Positions 27,321 to 42,496 of a stretch of 64,000 bases of DNA are shown here, in pieces. The translations under genes were made by a program, and so were the position numbers. This DNA comes from Sphingomonas sp. S1-29 (GTDB lineage: Bacteria > Pseudomonadota > Alphaproteobacteria > Sphingomonadales > Sphingomonadaceae). Positions within the stretch are counted from its first letter, which is position 1, and each line of letters begins with the position of its first letter. The notes below the pieces were generated by a model. That model was given only the letters and a program-made list of their open reading frames with translations, was not told the DNA's origin and ran no database searches. The stretch lies in assembly GCF_026167545.1 (NCBI RefSeq), contig NZ_CP110678.1, positions 3,151,501-3,215,500 of the forward strand, read 5' to 3'.

Positions 27321-27525
27321 TGTCCCTCTCCCGCGAGCGGGAGAGGGCTGTGAAGGCTTGGTTCGCGTTCTTCACGCGGACCTAGTCGTAGCTGGGTGAG
27401 GGTGCTGCGGTCGCTTGCGACCGCGCGGCGCGAGAGCGCCGCACCACCCTCATCCAACCTTCGCTAGGCCGCTTCGCGACCAAGCTTCGGTATCCTTCTC
27501 CCGCCAGCGGGAGAAGGTTTGGGGG
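27321..27525. repeat. Paired CCCTCTCCCGC palindromes between lepA and the phasin gene
   Basis: CCCTCTCCCGCgaGCGGGAGAGGG at about 27324-27347 and CCTTCTCCCGCcaGCGGGAGAAGG at about 27490-27513 bracket a less conserved middle with its own inverted TGGTTCGCG / CGCGACCAAG matches. No gene was found in the 286-base gap. Confidence 0.75.
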
Positions 27526-27603
27526 GCGGAACCTACCTGCGGTTTGCGCGTCCATCGGGGGAGCGGTTCGACGACGAAACCGCCGACTAGCAGGAGATTC
27601 CCG

Positions 27604-27990
27604 ATGGCGAACGAGACCAGCAACAAGGCTGCCGACGCAGCGAACGAAGCGACGCGCAACGCGGCCGATGCCGCAACTGGCGCGGCCACCCAGGCTACCG
27701 ATCAGATGCGCGCGGGCGCCGAAAAGCTCCAGGCAGCCGGTGGCGCGATGGCCGATACCGGGTCGCAGCTAGGCATGAAGATGCTCGACCAGGCCGAAAC
27801 CAACACCGCCGAGGCGTTCAAGGCGATGCGCGCCGCCGCCGCCGCCAACGACGTGAGCGAGATCATGCGCATCCAGAGCGAGTATATCCGCGAACAGGGT
27901 TCGCGATCGGTGGGGCAGGTGCGCGAAATCAGCGAGCTGATCGCCAATTTCGGGCGCACCGCGATGGGGCAGATGACCGGGCGCAGCTGA
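27604..27990 (+). CDS. Phasin family protein
   Basis: A 128-residue, mostly helical, Ala-rich protein. The first third is repetitive (KAADAANEATRNAADAATGAATQATDQM). A phasin-type amphipathic region follows, with AETNTAEAFKAMRAAAAANDVSEIMRIQSEYIREQGSRSVGQVREISELI, in pieces. Phasins coat polyhydroxyalkanoate granules; some relatives in this order have other structural roles. ATG 27604 follows a GCAGGAGATT ribosome-binding site. A perfect 12-bp inverted repeat lies just after the stop. Confidence 0.82.
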   Translation: MANETSNKAADAANEATRNAADAATGAATQATDQMRAGAEKLQAAGGAMADTGSQLGMKMLDQAETNTAEAFKAMRAAAAANDVSEIMRIQSEYIREQGSRSVGQVREISELIANFGRTAMGQMTGRS

Positions 27991-28000
27991 GAAATCGCGG

Positions 28001-28037
28001 GCGGTCTATCGCGGTGGATGCGCGCGCGATAGACCGC
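28001..28037 (+). terminator. Stem-loop after the phasin gene (no T-run)
   Basis: GCGGTCTATCGC (28001-28012) is perfectly complementary to GCGATAGACCGC (28026-28037). It lacks a following T-run, so it may be a processing or stability element rather than a true terminator. Confidence 0.5.
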
Positions 28038-28080
28038 TGGGATGCCTTGCACCGGCTCCCAAAGACCGTACCCGTCCCCC

Positions 28081-28176
28081 CCGTTCGCCCTGAGCTTGTC
28101 GAAGGGCGGCCTGCACTTTCGGCTGCCCCGCTGGATGTTGGTACGGGCCGGGCTTCGACAAGCTCAGCCCGAACGG
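28081..28176. repeat. Palindromic repeat overlapping the modA start region
   Basis: The arms CCGTTCGCCCTGAGCTTGTC..GAAG (28081-28104) and the complementary copy at 28153-28176 have two mismatches over 24 bases. The family is the same as at 6339-6482 and 13456-13536. A potential GTG start for modA sits immediately after the right arm. Confidence 0.88.
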
Positions 28177-28944
28177 GTGTGGGGGCGGTGGCTGCCAATT
28201 GCCGTCGCGCTGTTGGCGTTGGTTTTTGCCTCCGCGCCTTTATCCGCCCAATCCGGTGGCCCACTCGTCCTCGCCGCCGCCAGCATGCAGGAGGCGCTGA
28301 CCGCCGCCGCCGATCGCTTCGCGGCACGCGGTCAGCCGCGTCCGGTGTTGTCGTTCGCCGCCTCATCGGCGTTAGCGCGACAGATCGCCGCCGGTGCGCC
28401 CGCCGACCTGTTCGTCTCTGCCGATGATGGCTGGATGGCCTCGGTCGAGGAGGCGGGCTTGCTCGCCCCCGGCACCCGCGCGACGGTGGCGGGCAATCGT
28501 CTCGTCCTGATCGCGCCGACCGCGGTCCGGCTGCCCCCCATCCGCACGGGCGCGCAGATCGTGGCGGCGCTCGGCAATGGGCGCATCGCGATCGCCGATC
28601 CGCAGGCGGTACCCGCTGGCCGCTACGCCCGCGTCGCCCTCGTCCGCATGGGAGCTTGGCGAGCCATCGCTCCCCGCGTCGCCGCCGCCGAGAATGTCCG
28701 CGCGGCGCTGGCGTTGGTCGAGCGCGGCGCGGCGCCGTTGGGGGTAGTCTATGCCACCGATGCCCGCGCATCGAGGGCGGTGCGGGTCGTTGGTGTCTTC
28801 CCCGCTGCCAGCCATCCGCCGATCCGTTACTTGGTCGCCCGGCTTGCCCGCTCGCGCGACCCGTCCGCCGAAGCCTTTCGCCGCTTCCTGCTGTCCCCCG
28901 TCGGCCGTGCGATCCTGCGGGCGCACGGCTTCAGCGCGCCCTGA
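28135..28944 (+). CDS. modA: Molybdate ABC transporter, periplasmic binding protein
   Basis: A periplasmic molybdate-binding protein. The signal core RWLPIAVALLALVFASAPLSAQ is followed by PLVLAAASMQEALTAAADRF, the family start, then LSFAASSALARQIAAGAPADLFVSADDGWM, PQAVPAGRYARVAL, and a C-terminal RFLLSPVGRAILRAHGF. The start is uncertain. The frame is open from an ATG at 28042, through ATG 28135 and GTG 28177, and a palindromic repeat occupies 28081-28176; none has a convincing ribosome-binding site. ATG 28135 is a compromise giving a 269-residue protein. The stop overlaps modB as TGATG. Confidence 0.88.
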   Translation: MLVRAGLRQAQPERVWGRWLPIAVALLALVFASAPLSAQSGGPLVLAAASMQEALTAAADRFAARGQPRPVLSFAASSALARQIAAGAPADLFVSADDGWMASVEEAGLLAPGTRATVAGNRLVLIAPTAVRLPPIRTGAQIVAALGNGRIAIADPQAVPAGRYARVALVRMGAWRAIAPRVAAAENVRAALALVERGAAPLGVVYATDARASRAVRVVGVFPAASHPPIRYLVARLARSRDPSAEAFRRFLLSPVGRAILRAHGFSAP

Positions 28945-29633
28945 TGCTGTCGGGCGAGGAATGGGAGATCGTTCGGCTGTCGCTGCTGGTCGGCGGCACC
29001 GCGGTTGCGCTGACATTGCCGGTGGCGTTCGTGCTCGCCTGGCTGCTGGCGCGCGGGCGGTTTCCGGGCAAGGTGCTGCTCGACGGGATCGTTCATTTGC
29101 CGTTGGTGCTGCCCCCGGTCGTTACGGGCTGGTTGCTGCTGCTAGCCTTCGCGCCTACCGGCCCGATCGGTGGCTGGCTGCAGGATTGGTTCGGCGCGAG
29201 CGTGCTCTTCCGCTGGACCGGCGCGGCGATTGCGGCGGGGGTGATGGCGCTGCCGCTGATGGTGCGCGCGATCCGCTTGTCGATCGAGGGCGTGGATCGC
29301 AAGCTGGAGGCGGCGGCGGCGACCTTGGGGGCGGGCAGGGGCCGGGTGTTCGCCACCGTTACGCTGCCGCTGGCGGTGCCCGGCATCCTCGCGGGCGCGG
29401 TGCTCGGCTTCGCGCGGGCGTTGGGCGAATTCGGCGCGACGATCACCTTCGTGTCGAACATTCCGGGTGAAACCCGCACGCTGCCGATTGCGATCTATTC
29501 GGCGCTGCAGATACCGGGTGGGGATTCGGTCGTCCTGCGGCTGGCGATCGTGTCAGTGGTGCTGTCGCTCGCCGCTTTGATGCTGTCCGAATGGCTGGCG
29601 CGTCGGTCAGGAAGGGGCGGGCATGTCCTTTGA
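28944..29633 (+). CDS. modB: Molybdate ABC transporter permease
   Basis: A 229-residue inner-membrane permease with about five to six helices. MLSGEEWEIVRLSLLVGGTAVAL opens it. The binding-protein-dependent transport signature is in LEAAAATLGAGRGRVFATVTLPLAVPGILAGAVLGFARALGEFGATI, in pieces near residues 115-165, and SNIPGETRTLPIAIYSALQIPGGD is the ModB-type C-terminal part. It starts within the modA stop codon and overlaps modC by 11 bases. Confidence 0.94.
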   Translation: MLSGEEWEIVRLSLLVGGTAVALTLPVAFVLAWLLARGRFPGKVLLDGIVHLPLVLPPVVTGWLLLLAFAPTGPIGGWLQDWFGASVLFRWTGAAIAAGVMALPLMVRAIRLSIEGVDRKLEAAAATLGAGRGRVFATVTLPLAVPGILAGAVLGFARALGEFGATITFVSNIPGETRTLPIAIYSALQIPGGDSVVLRLAIVSVVLSLAALMLSEWLARRSGRGGHVL

Positions 29634-30243
29634 CATCTCGGTCGTGAAGCGGCGCGGCGACGTGCTGGTCGCGGGCAATGTGGCGGGAGGCGCGGGGGTG
29701 ACGGTGCTGTTCGGCCCCTCGGGCGTCGGCAAGAGCAGCGTGCTCGACATGGTCGCCGGCCTGCTTCGCCCCGATACCGGCCATGTCCGCGTTGCTGGCG
29801 AGACGCTGTATGATGCCAGCGCCCGGATCGACGTGCCCGCGCATCGCCGGCGGGCGGGCTATGTGTTCCAGGACGCGCGGCTGTTCCCGCATCTGCGCGT
29901 CGCCGCCAATTTGCGCTATGGCGAGCGGCTGGCCGCCCCTGCCGATCGCTGGATCGACTTCGGCACGGTGGTCGCCTTCCTCGATATCGAGCGCCTGCTG
30001 CGCCGCTGGCCCGCGACGCTGTCGGGTGGCGAGGCGCGCCGCGTCGCGATCGGGCGCGCGCTCCTCTCAGCCCCGCGCTTCCTGCTGCTCGACGAGCCGC
30101 TGTCGTTCCTTGACCATGCCCGCCGTGAGGAGATCGCGCGGGTGATCGAGGACGTCCGCGACCGGCTCAAGCTGCCGATCCTGCTCGTCACCCACGACCG
30201 CGCCGAAGCCGAGCGTTTGGGCACCCGCATCGTCACGATGTAG
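29623..30243 (+). CDS. modC: Molybdate ABC transporter ATPase, short form without TOBE domain
   Basis: An ABC ATPase of 206 residues. Walker A is FGPSGVGKSSVLD near residue 32, the Q-loop is in GYVFQDARLFPHL, the signature is LSGGEARRVAIGRALL, Walker B is RFLLLDEPLSFLDH, and the switch His is in ILLVTHDRAEAERLG. It stops right after the nucleotide-binding domain. The usual ModC has about 350 residues with a C-terminal TOBE (molybdate-sensing) domain, which is absent here. There is no frameshift remnant in the 36 bases before the terminator, so the short form looks natural. Confidence 0.9.
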   Translation: MSFDISVVKRRGDVLVAGNVAGGAGVTVLFGPSGVGKSSVLDMVAGLLRPDTGHVRVAGETLYDASARIDVPAHRRRAGYVFQDARLFPHLRVAANLRYGERLAAPADRWIDFGTVVAFLDIERLLRRWPATLSGGEARRVAIGRALLSAPRFLLLDEPLSFLDHARREEIARVIEDVRDRLKLPILLVTHDRAEAERLGTRIVTM

Positions 30244-30277
30244 CGCGCCCGGCACCGCCGCCCGCGCACCCCAAAAC

Positions 30278-30310
30278 AAAACCGCCGCCCGGTTGCCCGG
30301 ACGGCGGTTT
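30278..30310. terminator. Bidirectional terminator between modC and rpoC
   Basis: AAACCGCCGCCCGG (30278-30291) pairs with CCGGACGGCGGTTT (30297-30310) with one mismatch. Runs of A and T on both sides let it serve the convergent modC (plus) and rpoC (minus) genes. Confidence 0.8.
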
Positions 30311-30335
30311 CGCATCTTCAAACCAGCAGTGCCGA

Positions 30336-34616
<4,281 letters not shown>

Positions 34617-34635
34617 GTTTCTTCATCCTTCAACC

Positions 34636-34777
34636 CCTCTCCCGCTTGCGGGAGAGGAAGGGGCCCGCCCGCAAAGCGGGTGGGAAGGTGAGGGTGTGTC
34701 GGGCCATCTTCGAGCGCGGTCTGCAACCGGCCCCGTCAGGCCCTCACCCCGACCCTCTCCCGCAAGCGGGAGAGGGA
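34636..34777. repeat. Palindromic repeats between rpoB and rpoC
   Basis: CCTCTCCCGCttGCGGGAGAGG (34636-34657) and CCCTCTCCCGCaaGCGGGAGAGGG (34754-34777) are each perfect hairpins. They bracket inverted CTTCCCC/GGGTGAG-type sequence in an unusually long rpoB-rpoC gap. Confidence 0.85.
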
Positions 34778-34787
34778 GAGGGCGCGA

Positions 34788-38969
<4,182 letters not shown>

Positions 38970-39043
38970 GGGTGCTGTTCGCCTCTCAGCTCAAGAAACT
39001 TCGATGTCGGCCGCCGGGGAGGGCGGCGCGCATGCGAAGACGC

Positions 39044-39076
39044 AAAAAGCCGCGCGCTCCATAGCGGAGCCGCAGC
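39044..39076 (-). promoter_or_regulatory. Terminator-like hairpin in the rpoB leader
   Basis: On the minus strand GCTGCGGCTCC (39076-39066) pairs with GGAGCgCGCGGC (39060-39049) with one bulged G and one wobble. Five T residues (39048-39044) follow, 75 bases before the rpoB ATG. It could attenuate transcription into rpoBC. A second hairpin with GAAGCGC/GCGCTTC arms lies upstream at about 39116-39138. Confidence 0.6.
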
Positions 39077-39165
39077 TTTCGGCGTCGTTGCAAACCCCTG
39101 CCGACCTATCCGTACGAAGCGCTGCGCGACGGCGCTTCATTTCCCGGTCGTCGGGGTGAGTGGCG

Positions 39166-39194
39166 GATATAGGTCACCAGCGGGGGCGTGTCAA
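39166..39194 (-). promoter_or_regulatory. Consensus-like promoter of rpoBC
   Basis: On the minus strand TTGACA (39194-39189), a spacer of exactly 17 bases and TATATC (39171-39166) form a near-ideal sigma-70 promoter. The predicted leader to the rpoB ATG at 38969 is about 190 bases. The 301-base gap between rpoB and the plus-strand gene at 39271 is otherwise accounted for by this leader. Confidence 0.7.
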
Positions 39195-39270
39195 ACCGCC
39201 GAGGCGGGTTTCGGTTCCCGATGGCGATGTTCGGACTAGCGGGAAGCCGCCGCGCGCGATAGGCGACTGC

Positions 39271-40620
39271 ATGGTTCGTTTACCCTCGTCTCCCGGGCAG
39301 GCCCCGGTGCGTGCCCTTGCCGCTTCGATCTTAGCCCTCGCGACGATGCTGGTGCTGGGCGCCCCCGCGTCCGCGCAGGATGCGCCGCCCGAGCGGATCA
39401 CGCCGCCGATCCGCTATTCGCTGCCCCCCGGCGAGAGCAGCGAGACCCCGCCGCCCGCGCCGGCGCCAACGCCCACGCGCGCGCCGCCACCGCTGATCGT
39501 CGTCCCGACGCCGGCCCCCGAGCCGACGCCGCGCGCACGGCCGACGCTGCGGGCGACGCCAGCGATCGTGCCCACACCGACGCCGACGCCCACCGCGCCC
39601 GCGCCTTCGGCACAACCGACCGGCGCGCCGATCGAGCTTTCGCCCACCGCGGCGACGCCGGTGCAGCCGCTGCCTGCGCCATCGCCCGAAATCACCGCGG
39701 CGCCTGCGGCGCAGCCTGACGAAGCCGATTGGACGTGGTGGATGCTCGCGGGCGGGCTCGCGTTGGTGGCCGCGGCGGCGTTGCTGGCGTGGCGCCGCCG
39801 CGACGCAGCCGCCGCGGCAGACTATGCCGAACCGGCAGTCGACCTCGCACCGCCGGTGCTGGCTCCGACACCGCCGATGCGGCGGGCGGCTACCCCGGTT
39901 GCGGAACCCGAAATGGCCGAAGCGCCGGCGGCGGCAGCCCCACGCGGCAGCGACACCCAGTTCCTGACCGTGCCGGCCCGCCCTGCAGCACCCGCGCCGG
40001 TCGTGGCGCCTGACGGTACGCTCAAGGCGTTCCAGAACCGACCGCGCGCGCCCGCCCCGCCACCGCCCGCTGCCGATGCCGGGTTCATTACCGCGTTCCG
40101 ATCACCCGCCGCGCCGGCGCCGATGCTCGGGCTCGAGCTGCAGCCGATCCGCGCGGGGTGCACCGAGGATACGGGATTCGTCGAATATACCTTCGCGGTC
40201 ATCAACCCCTCGGACGTCGTGGTCGGGGACCTGCTGGTCTCGGCCTGGCTGGTGTCGGCCAACCCGCAGCAGGACCGCCAGCTGCTCGATTATCTCGCCG
40301 AGCCCGCCGACCCGTCGCGCCACAATATCTTCGCGCTGCGTCCCGGCGAGCATCGCGAGTTGCGCGCGGCGATGGGGGTGCCGTTCGACCAACTGCATCT
40401 GGTCGAGGCGGCAGGCCGGCGCTTCTTCGCGCCGATGCTGCTGCTCGACGCGCGTTATCGCACGCAGAGCGGCGTCGCGGGGCGCACGTCGGCGGCGTAT
40501 ATGATCGGTCGGCCGCATCCCTCGAGCGGGAAGCTGGCGCCGGTGTTCGTCGATCGCGGCCCGCGCGTGGTCGAGGGGCTGGCGGCGCGTCCATATAGGC
40601 TGCCGCGCCCCGCAGCCTGA
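39271..40620 (+). CDS. Pro-rich single-pass membrane protein of unknown function
   Basis: A 449-residue protein I cannot assign to a named family. Residues about 1-37 form a signal peptide (VRALAASILALATMLVLGAPASAQ). About 60 to 145 is a Pro/Thr/Ala-rich linker with PTPTPTPTAP-type repeats. A membrane helix, WWMLAGGLALVAAAALLAW, lies near 155-173, then a second low-complexity Ala/Pro stretch, and a folded-looking C-terminal domain from about 300. That domain contains LGLELQPIRAGCTEDTGFVEYTFAVIN, in pieces, and RHNIFALRPGEHRELRAAMG. The layout suggests a periplasmic N-terminus spaced away from the membrane and a cytoplasmic C-terminal domain. It is divergent from rpoB and followed by threonine synthase after 48 bases. 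Confidence 0.75.
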   Translation: MVRLPSSPGQAPVRALAASILALATMLVLGAPASAQDAPPERITPPIRYSLPPGESSETPPPAPAPTPTRAPPPLIVVPTPAPEPTPRARPTLRATPAIVPTPTPTPTAPAPSAQPTGAPIELSPTAATPVQPLPAPSPEITAAPAAQPDEADWTWWMLAGGLALVAAAALLAWRRRDAAAAADYAEPAVDLAPPVLAPTPPMRRAATPVAEPEMAEAPAAAAPRGSDTQFLTVPARPAAPAPVVAPDGTLKAFQNRPRAPAPPPPAADAGFITAFRSPAAPAPMLGLELQPIRAGCTEDTGFVEYTFAVINPSDVVVGDLLVSAWLVSANPQQDRQLLDYLAEPADPSRHNIFALRPGEHRELRAAMGVPFDQLHLVEAAGRRFFAPMLLLDARYRTQSGVAGRTSAAYMIGRPHPSSGKLAPVFVDRGPRVVEGLAARPYRLPRPAA

Positions 40621-40668
40621 GGGCGGGGTGAGCTTGACGCCCGCAGCGGCTCGCCGCATCCACCGCGC

Positions 40669-41907
40669 ATGCAAAGCAACGCCAACCTCGTCACCGAGCG
40701 TCCGACCTTCGTCTCTCACCTCGAATGCGGCCTGACCGGCGAACGCTACGAAGCCGATCGCCTCCACGGCCTGTCCGCCGCCGGGCGCCCGCTGCTGGTC
40801 CGCTACGACCTACCCGCGGTGCGTGCTGCGCTCACCAAGGAAGCGCTCGCGCAGCGCCCGCGCGACCTGTGGCGCTGGCGCGAATTGCTCCCCGTGCGCG
40901 ATACCGCGAACATCGTCAGCCTGGGCGAGAACGAAACCCCGCTGGTCACGCTCGACCGCACCGGCGAGCGCCTGGCGGCGCGCGCGCCGATCGTGAAGGA
41001 CGAAGGGCGACTGCCCACCGGATCGTTCAAGGCGCGCGGGCTGGTGATGGCGATCAGCATGGCCAAGGCGCTGGGCGTCGAGACAATCGCGATGCCGACC
41101 AACGGCAATGCCGGCGCGGCGGCGGCGGCCTATGCGACGCGCGCGGGGATCGAGAGCATCATCTTTTGCCCCGACGACACGCCCGAGATCAACGTGCGCG
41201 AGATCGCGGCGCAGGGCGGCCGGGTCTATCGCGTCAACGGGCTGATCGACGATTGCGGCAAGATCGTCGGGGAGGGGGCCAAGGCCAATGGCTGGTTCGA
41301 CCTCTCGACGCTCAAGGAGCCGTATCGGATCGAGGGCAAGAAGACGATGGGGCTCGAGCTGGCCGAACAATTCGGGTGGGAGCTGCCCGACGCGATCTTC
41401 TACCCCACCGGTGGCGGTACCGGCTTGATCGGCATGTGGAAGGCGTTCGACGAGCTCGAGGCGATCGGCTTCATCGGCTCGCGCCGCCCGCGCATGTATG
41501 CGGTGCAGGCATCGGGCTGCGCGCCGATCGTCCGCGCGTTCGAGGCGGGCGAGCGCCACGCCGAACGCTGGGAAGACGCGCACACGCTGGCGGCGGGGAT
41601 CCGCGTGCCCAAGGCGGTGGGCGATTTCCTGATCCTCGACGCGGTGCGCGAAAGCGGCGGCAAGGCGCTTGCGGTGGGCGATCCTGCGATCGTCGCTGCG
41701 GTTGAGGAGGCGGCGAAGGACGGGCTGCTGCTGTGCCCGGAGGGCGGCGCGACGCTGGCGGCGTATGAGCGCGCGCTCGCCGATGGCGAGATCGGGCGCG
41801 ATGAGCAGGTGGTGTTGTTCAACTGCGCGACGGGGTTGAAATATCCGATGCCCGACAAGTCGCGGACGCTCGATCGGCATGGGGCGATTGATTTGGCGGG
41901 GCTCTGA
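40669..41907 (+). CDS. thrC: Threonine synthase
   Basis: A PLP enzyme converting O-phosphohomoserine to threonine, 412 residues. The PLP lysine is in DEGRLPTGSFKARGLVMA, the phosphate-binding loop is in PTNGNAGAAAAAYA, and GGGTGLIGMWKAFDEL is the fold-type II glycine loop. N-terminal HLECGLTGERYEAD is typical of the plant-type/class I branch. There are no other homoserine-pathway genes in the window. A ribosome-binding site is not obvious, so the ATG was chosen for the fit of the N-terminal block. Confidence 0.92.
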   Translation: MQSNANLVTERPTFVSHLECGLTGERYEADRLHGLSAAGRPLLVRYDLPAVRAALTKEALAQRPRDLWRWRELLPVRDTANIVSLGENETPLVTLDRTGERLAARAPIVKDEGRLPTGSFKARGLVMAISMAKALGVETIAMPTNGNAGAAAAAYATRAGIESIIFCPDDTPEINVREIAAQGGRVYRVNGLIDDCGKIVGEGAKANGWFDLSTLKEPYRIEGKKTMGLELAEQFGWELPDAIFYPTGGGTGLIGMWKAFDELEAIGFIGSRRPRMYAVQASGCAPIVRAFEAGERHAERWEDAHTLAAGIRVPKAVGDFLILDAVRESGGKALAVGDPAIVAAVEEAAKDGLLLCPEGGATLAAYERALADGEIGRDEQVVLFNCATGLKYPMPDKSRTLDRHGAIDLAGL

Positions 41908-42040
41908 CTCCCCTCCCTGAAAGGGAGGGGCTGGGGGTGGGTAGGGTGCTCGTGGTACGGCGGCGCAGCGCCCGGGGCATCCGTATCGCCAGGCCTCGAC
42001 CCACCCCCGACCCCTCCCTTTCAGGGAGGGGGGAAGAAGG
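41908..42040. repeat. Inverted repeat after thrC, CCCTCCCTTTCAGGGAGGG family
   Basis: A CTCCCCTCCCTGAAAGGGAGGGG hairpin begins right at the stop codon (about 41908-41932). It is mirrored by CCCCTCCCTTTCAGGGAGGGG at about 42011-42031, with GGGGGTGGGT and ACCCACCCCC arms in between. It may also act as the thrC terminator. Confidence 0.8.
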
Positions 42041-42060
42041 CTACGACCGCCATAATCCTC

Positions 42061-42140
42061 GTCACCCCAGCGAAAGCTGGGGTCTTTCTGTTACGAAGCG
42101 CGCGATTGCCGCGGGAGACACCAGCTTTCGCTGGGGTGAC
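42061..42140. repeat. Intergenic palindromic repeat, CCCAGCGAAAGCTGGG family
   Basis: A second copy of the element at 12412-12498. GTCACCCCAGCGAAAGCTGGGG on the left faces CCAGCTTTCGCTGGGGTGAC on the right. With the preceding repeat it fills the gap between thrC and the convergent lipoprotein gene. Confidence 0.85.
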
Positions 42141-42182
42141 GGATGGGAGGGGAGCCTTGGCGCAAAGTGACCCCCCGGCAAC

Positions 42183-42485
42183 CTACTCCCGAACCGGCAC
42201 TTCCTCCTGCGTCGTGCCGTCTTCCGAACGATCGACCCGCGAGGTCATGCCCGTCGCTTCGGCATCGTCGAGCATCTGCTCGTCGGGCGCGATCGGTTCG
42301 GGCTCTTCGGTGGGCGTCGGCTCGGGGCTGGGCTCGGGCAGGGGCGCGGGTTCGGGTAGCGGCTCGGGTTCGACATAAGCGGGCGCCTCGTCGGTCACCG
42401 CCTCGCTCGGGGGCGGGCCGGTTTCGGGTTCGGCCGAACAGGCGGCCAGCGCCATCAGCCCGAGCAATGCGGTCTTCTTCATCAT
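42183..42485 (-). CDS. Small acidic Pro/Glu-rich lipoprotein
   Basis: A 100-residue protein. MMKKTALLGLMALAACSAEPE is a lipoprotein signal with a LMALAAC lipobox (Cys16). The rest is low-complexity and acidic, with PEPLPEPAPLPEPSPEPTPTEEPEPI near residues 40-65, in pieces, and a short end TTQEEVPVRE. No family recognised. Twelve bases separate its start from the L,D-transpeptidase stop upstream, so the two are probably co-transcribed. A Pro-Glu tether beside a cell-wall enzyme would fit an envelope role, but this is only inference. Confidence 0.75.
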   Translation of the reverse strand: MMKKTALLGLMALAACSAEPETGPPPSEAVTDEAPAYVEPEPLPEPAPLPEPSPEPTPTEEPEPIAPDEQMLDDAEATGMTSRVDRSEDGTTQEEVPVRE

Positions 42486-42496
42486 GCTATCCTTTT

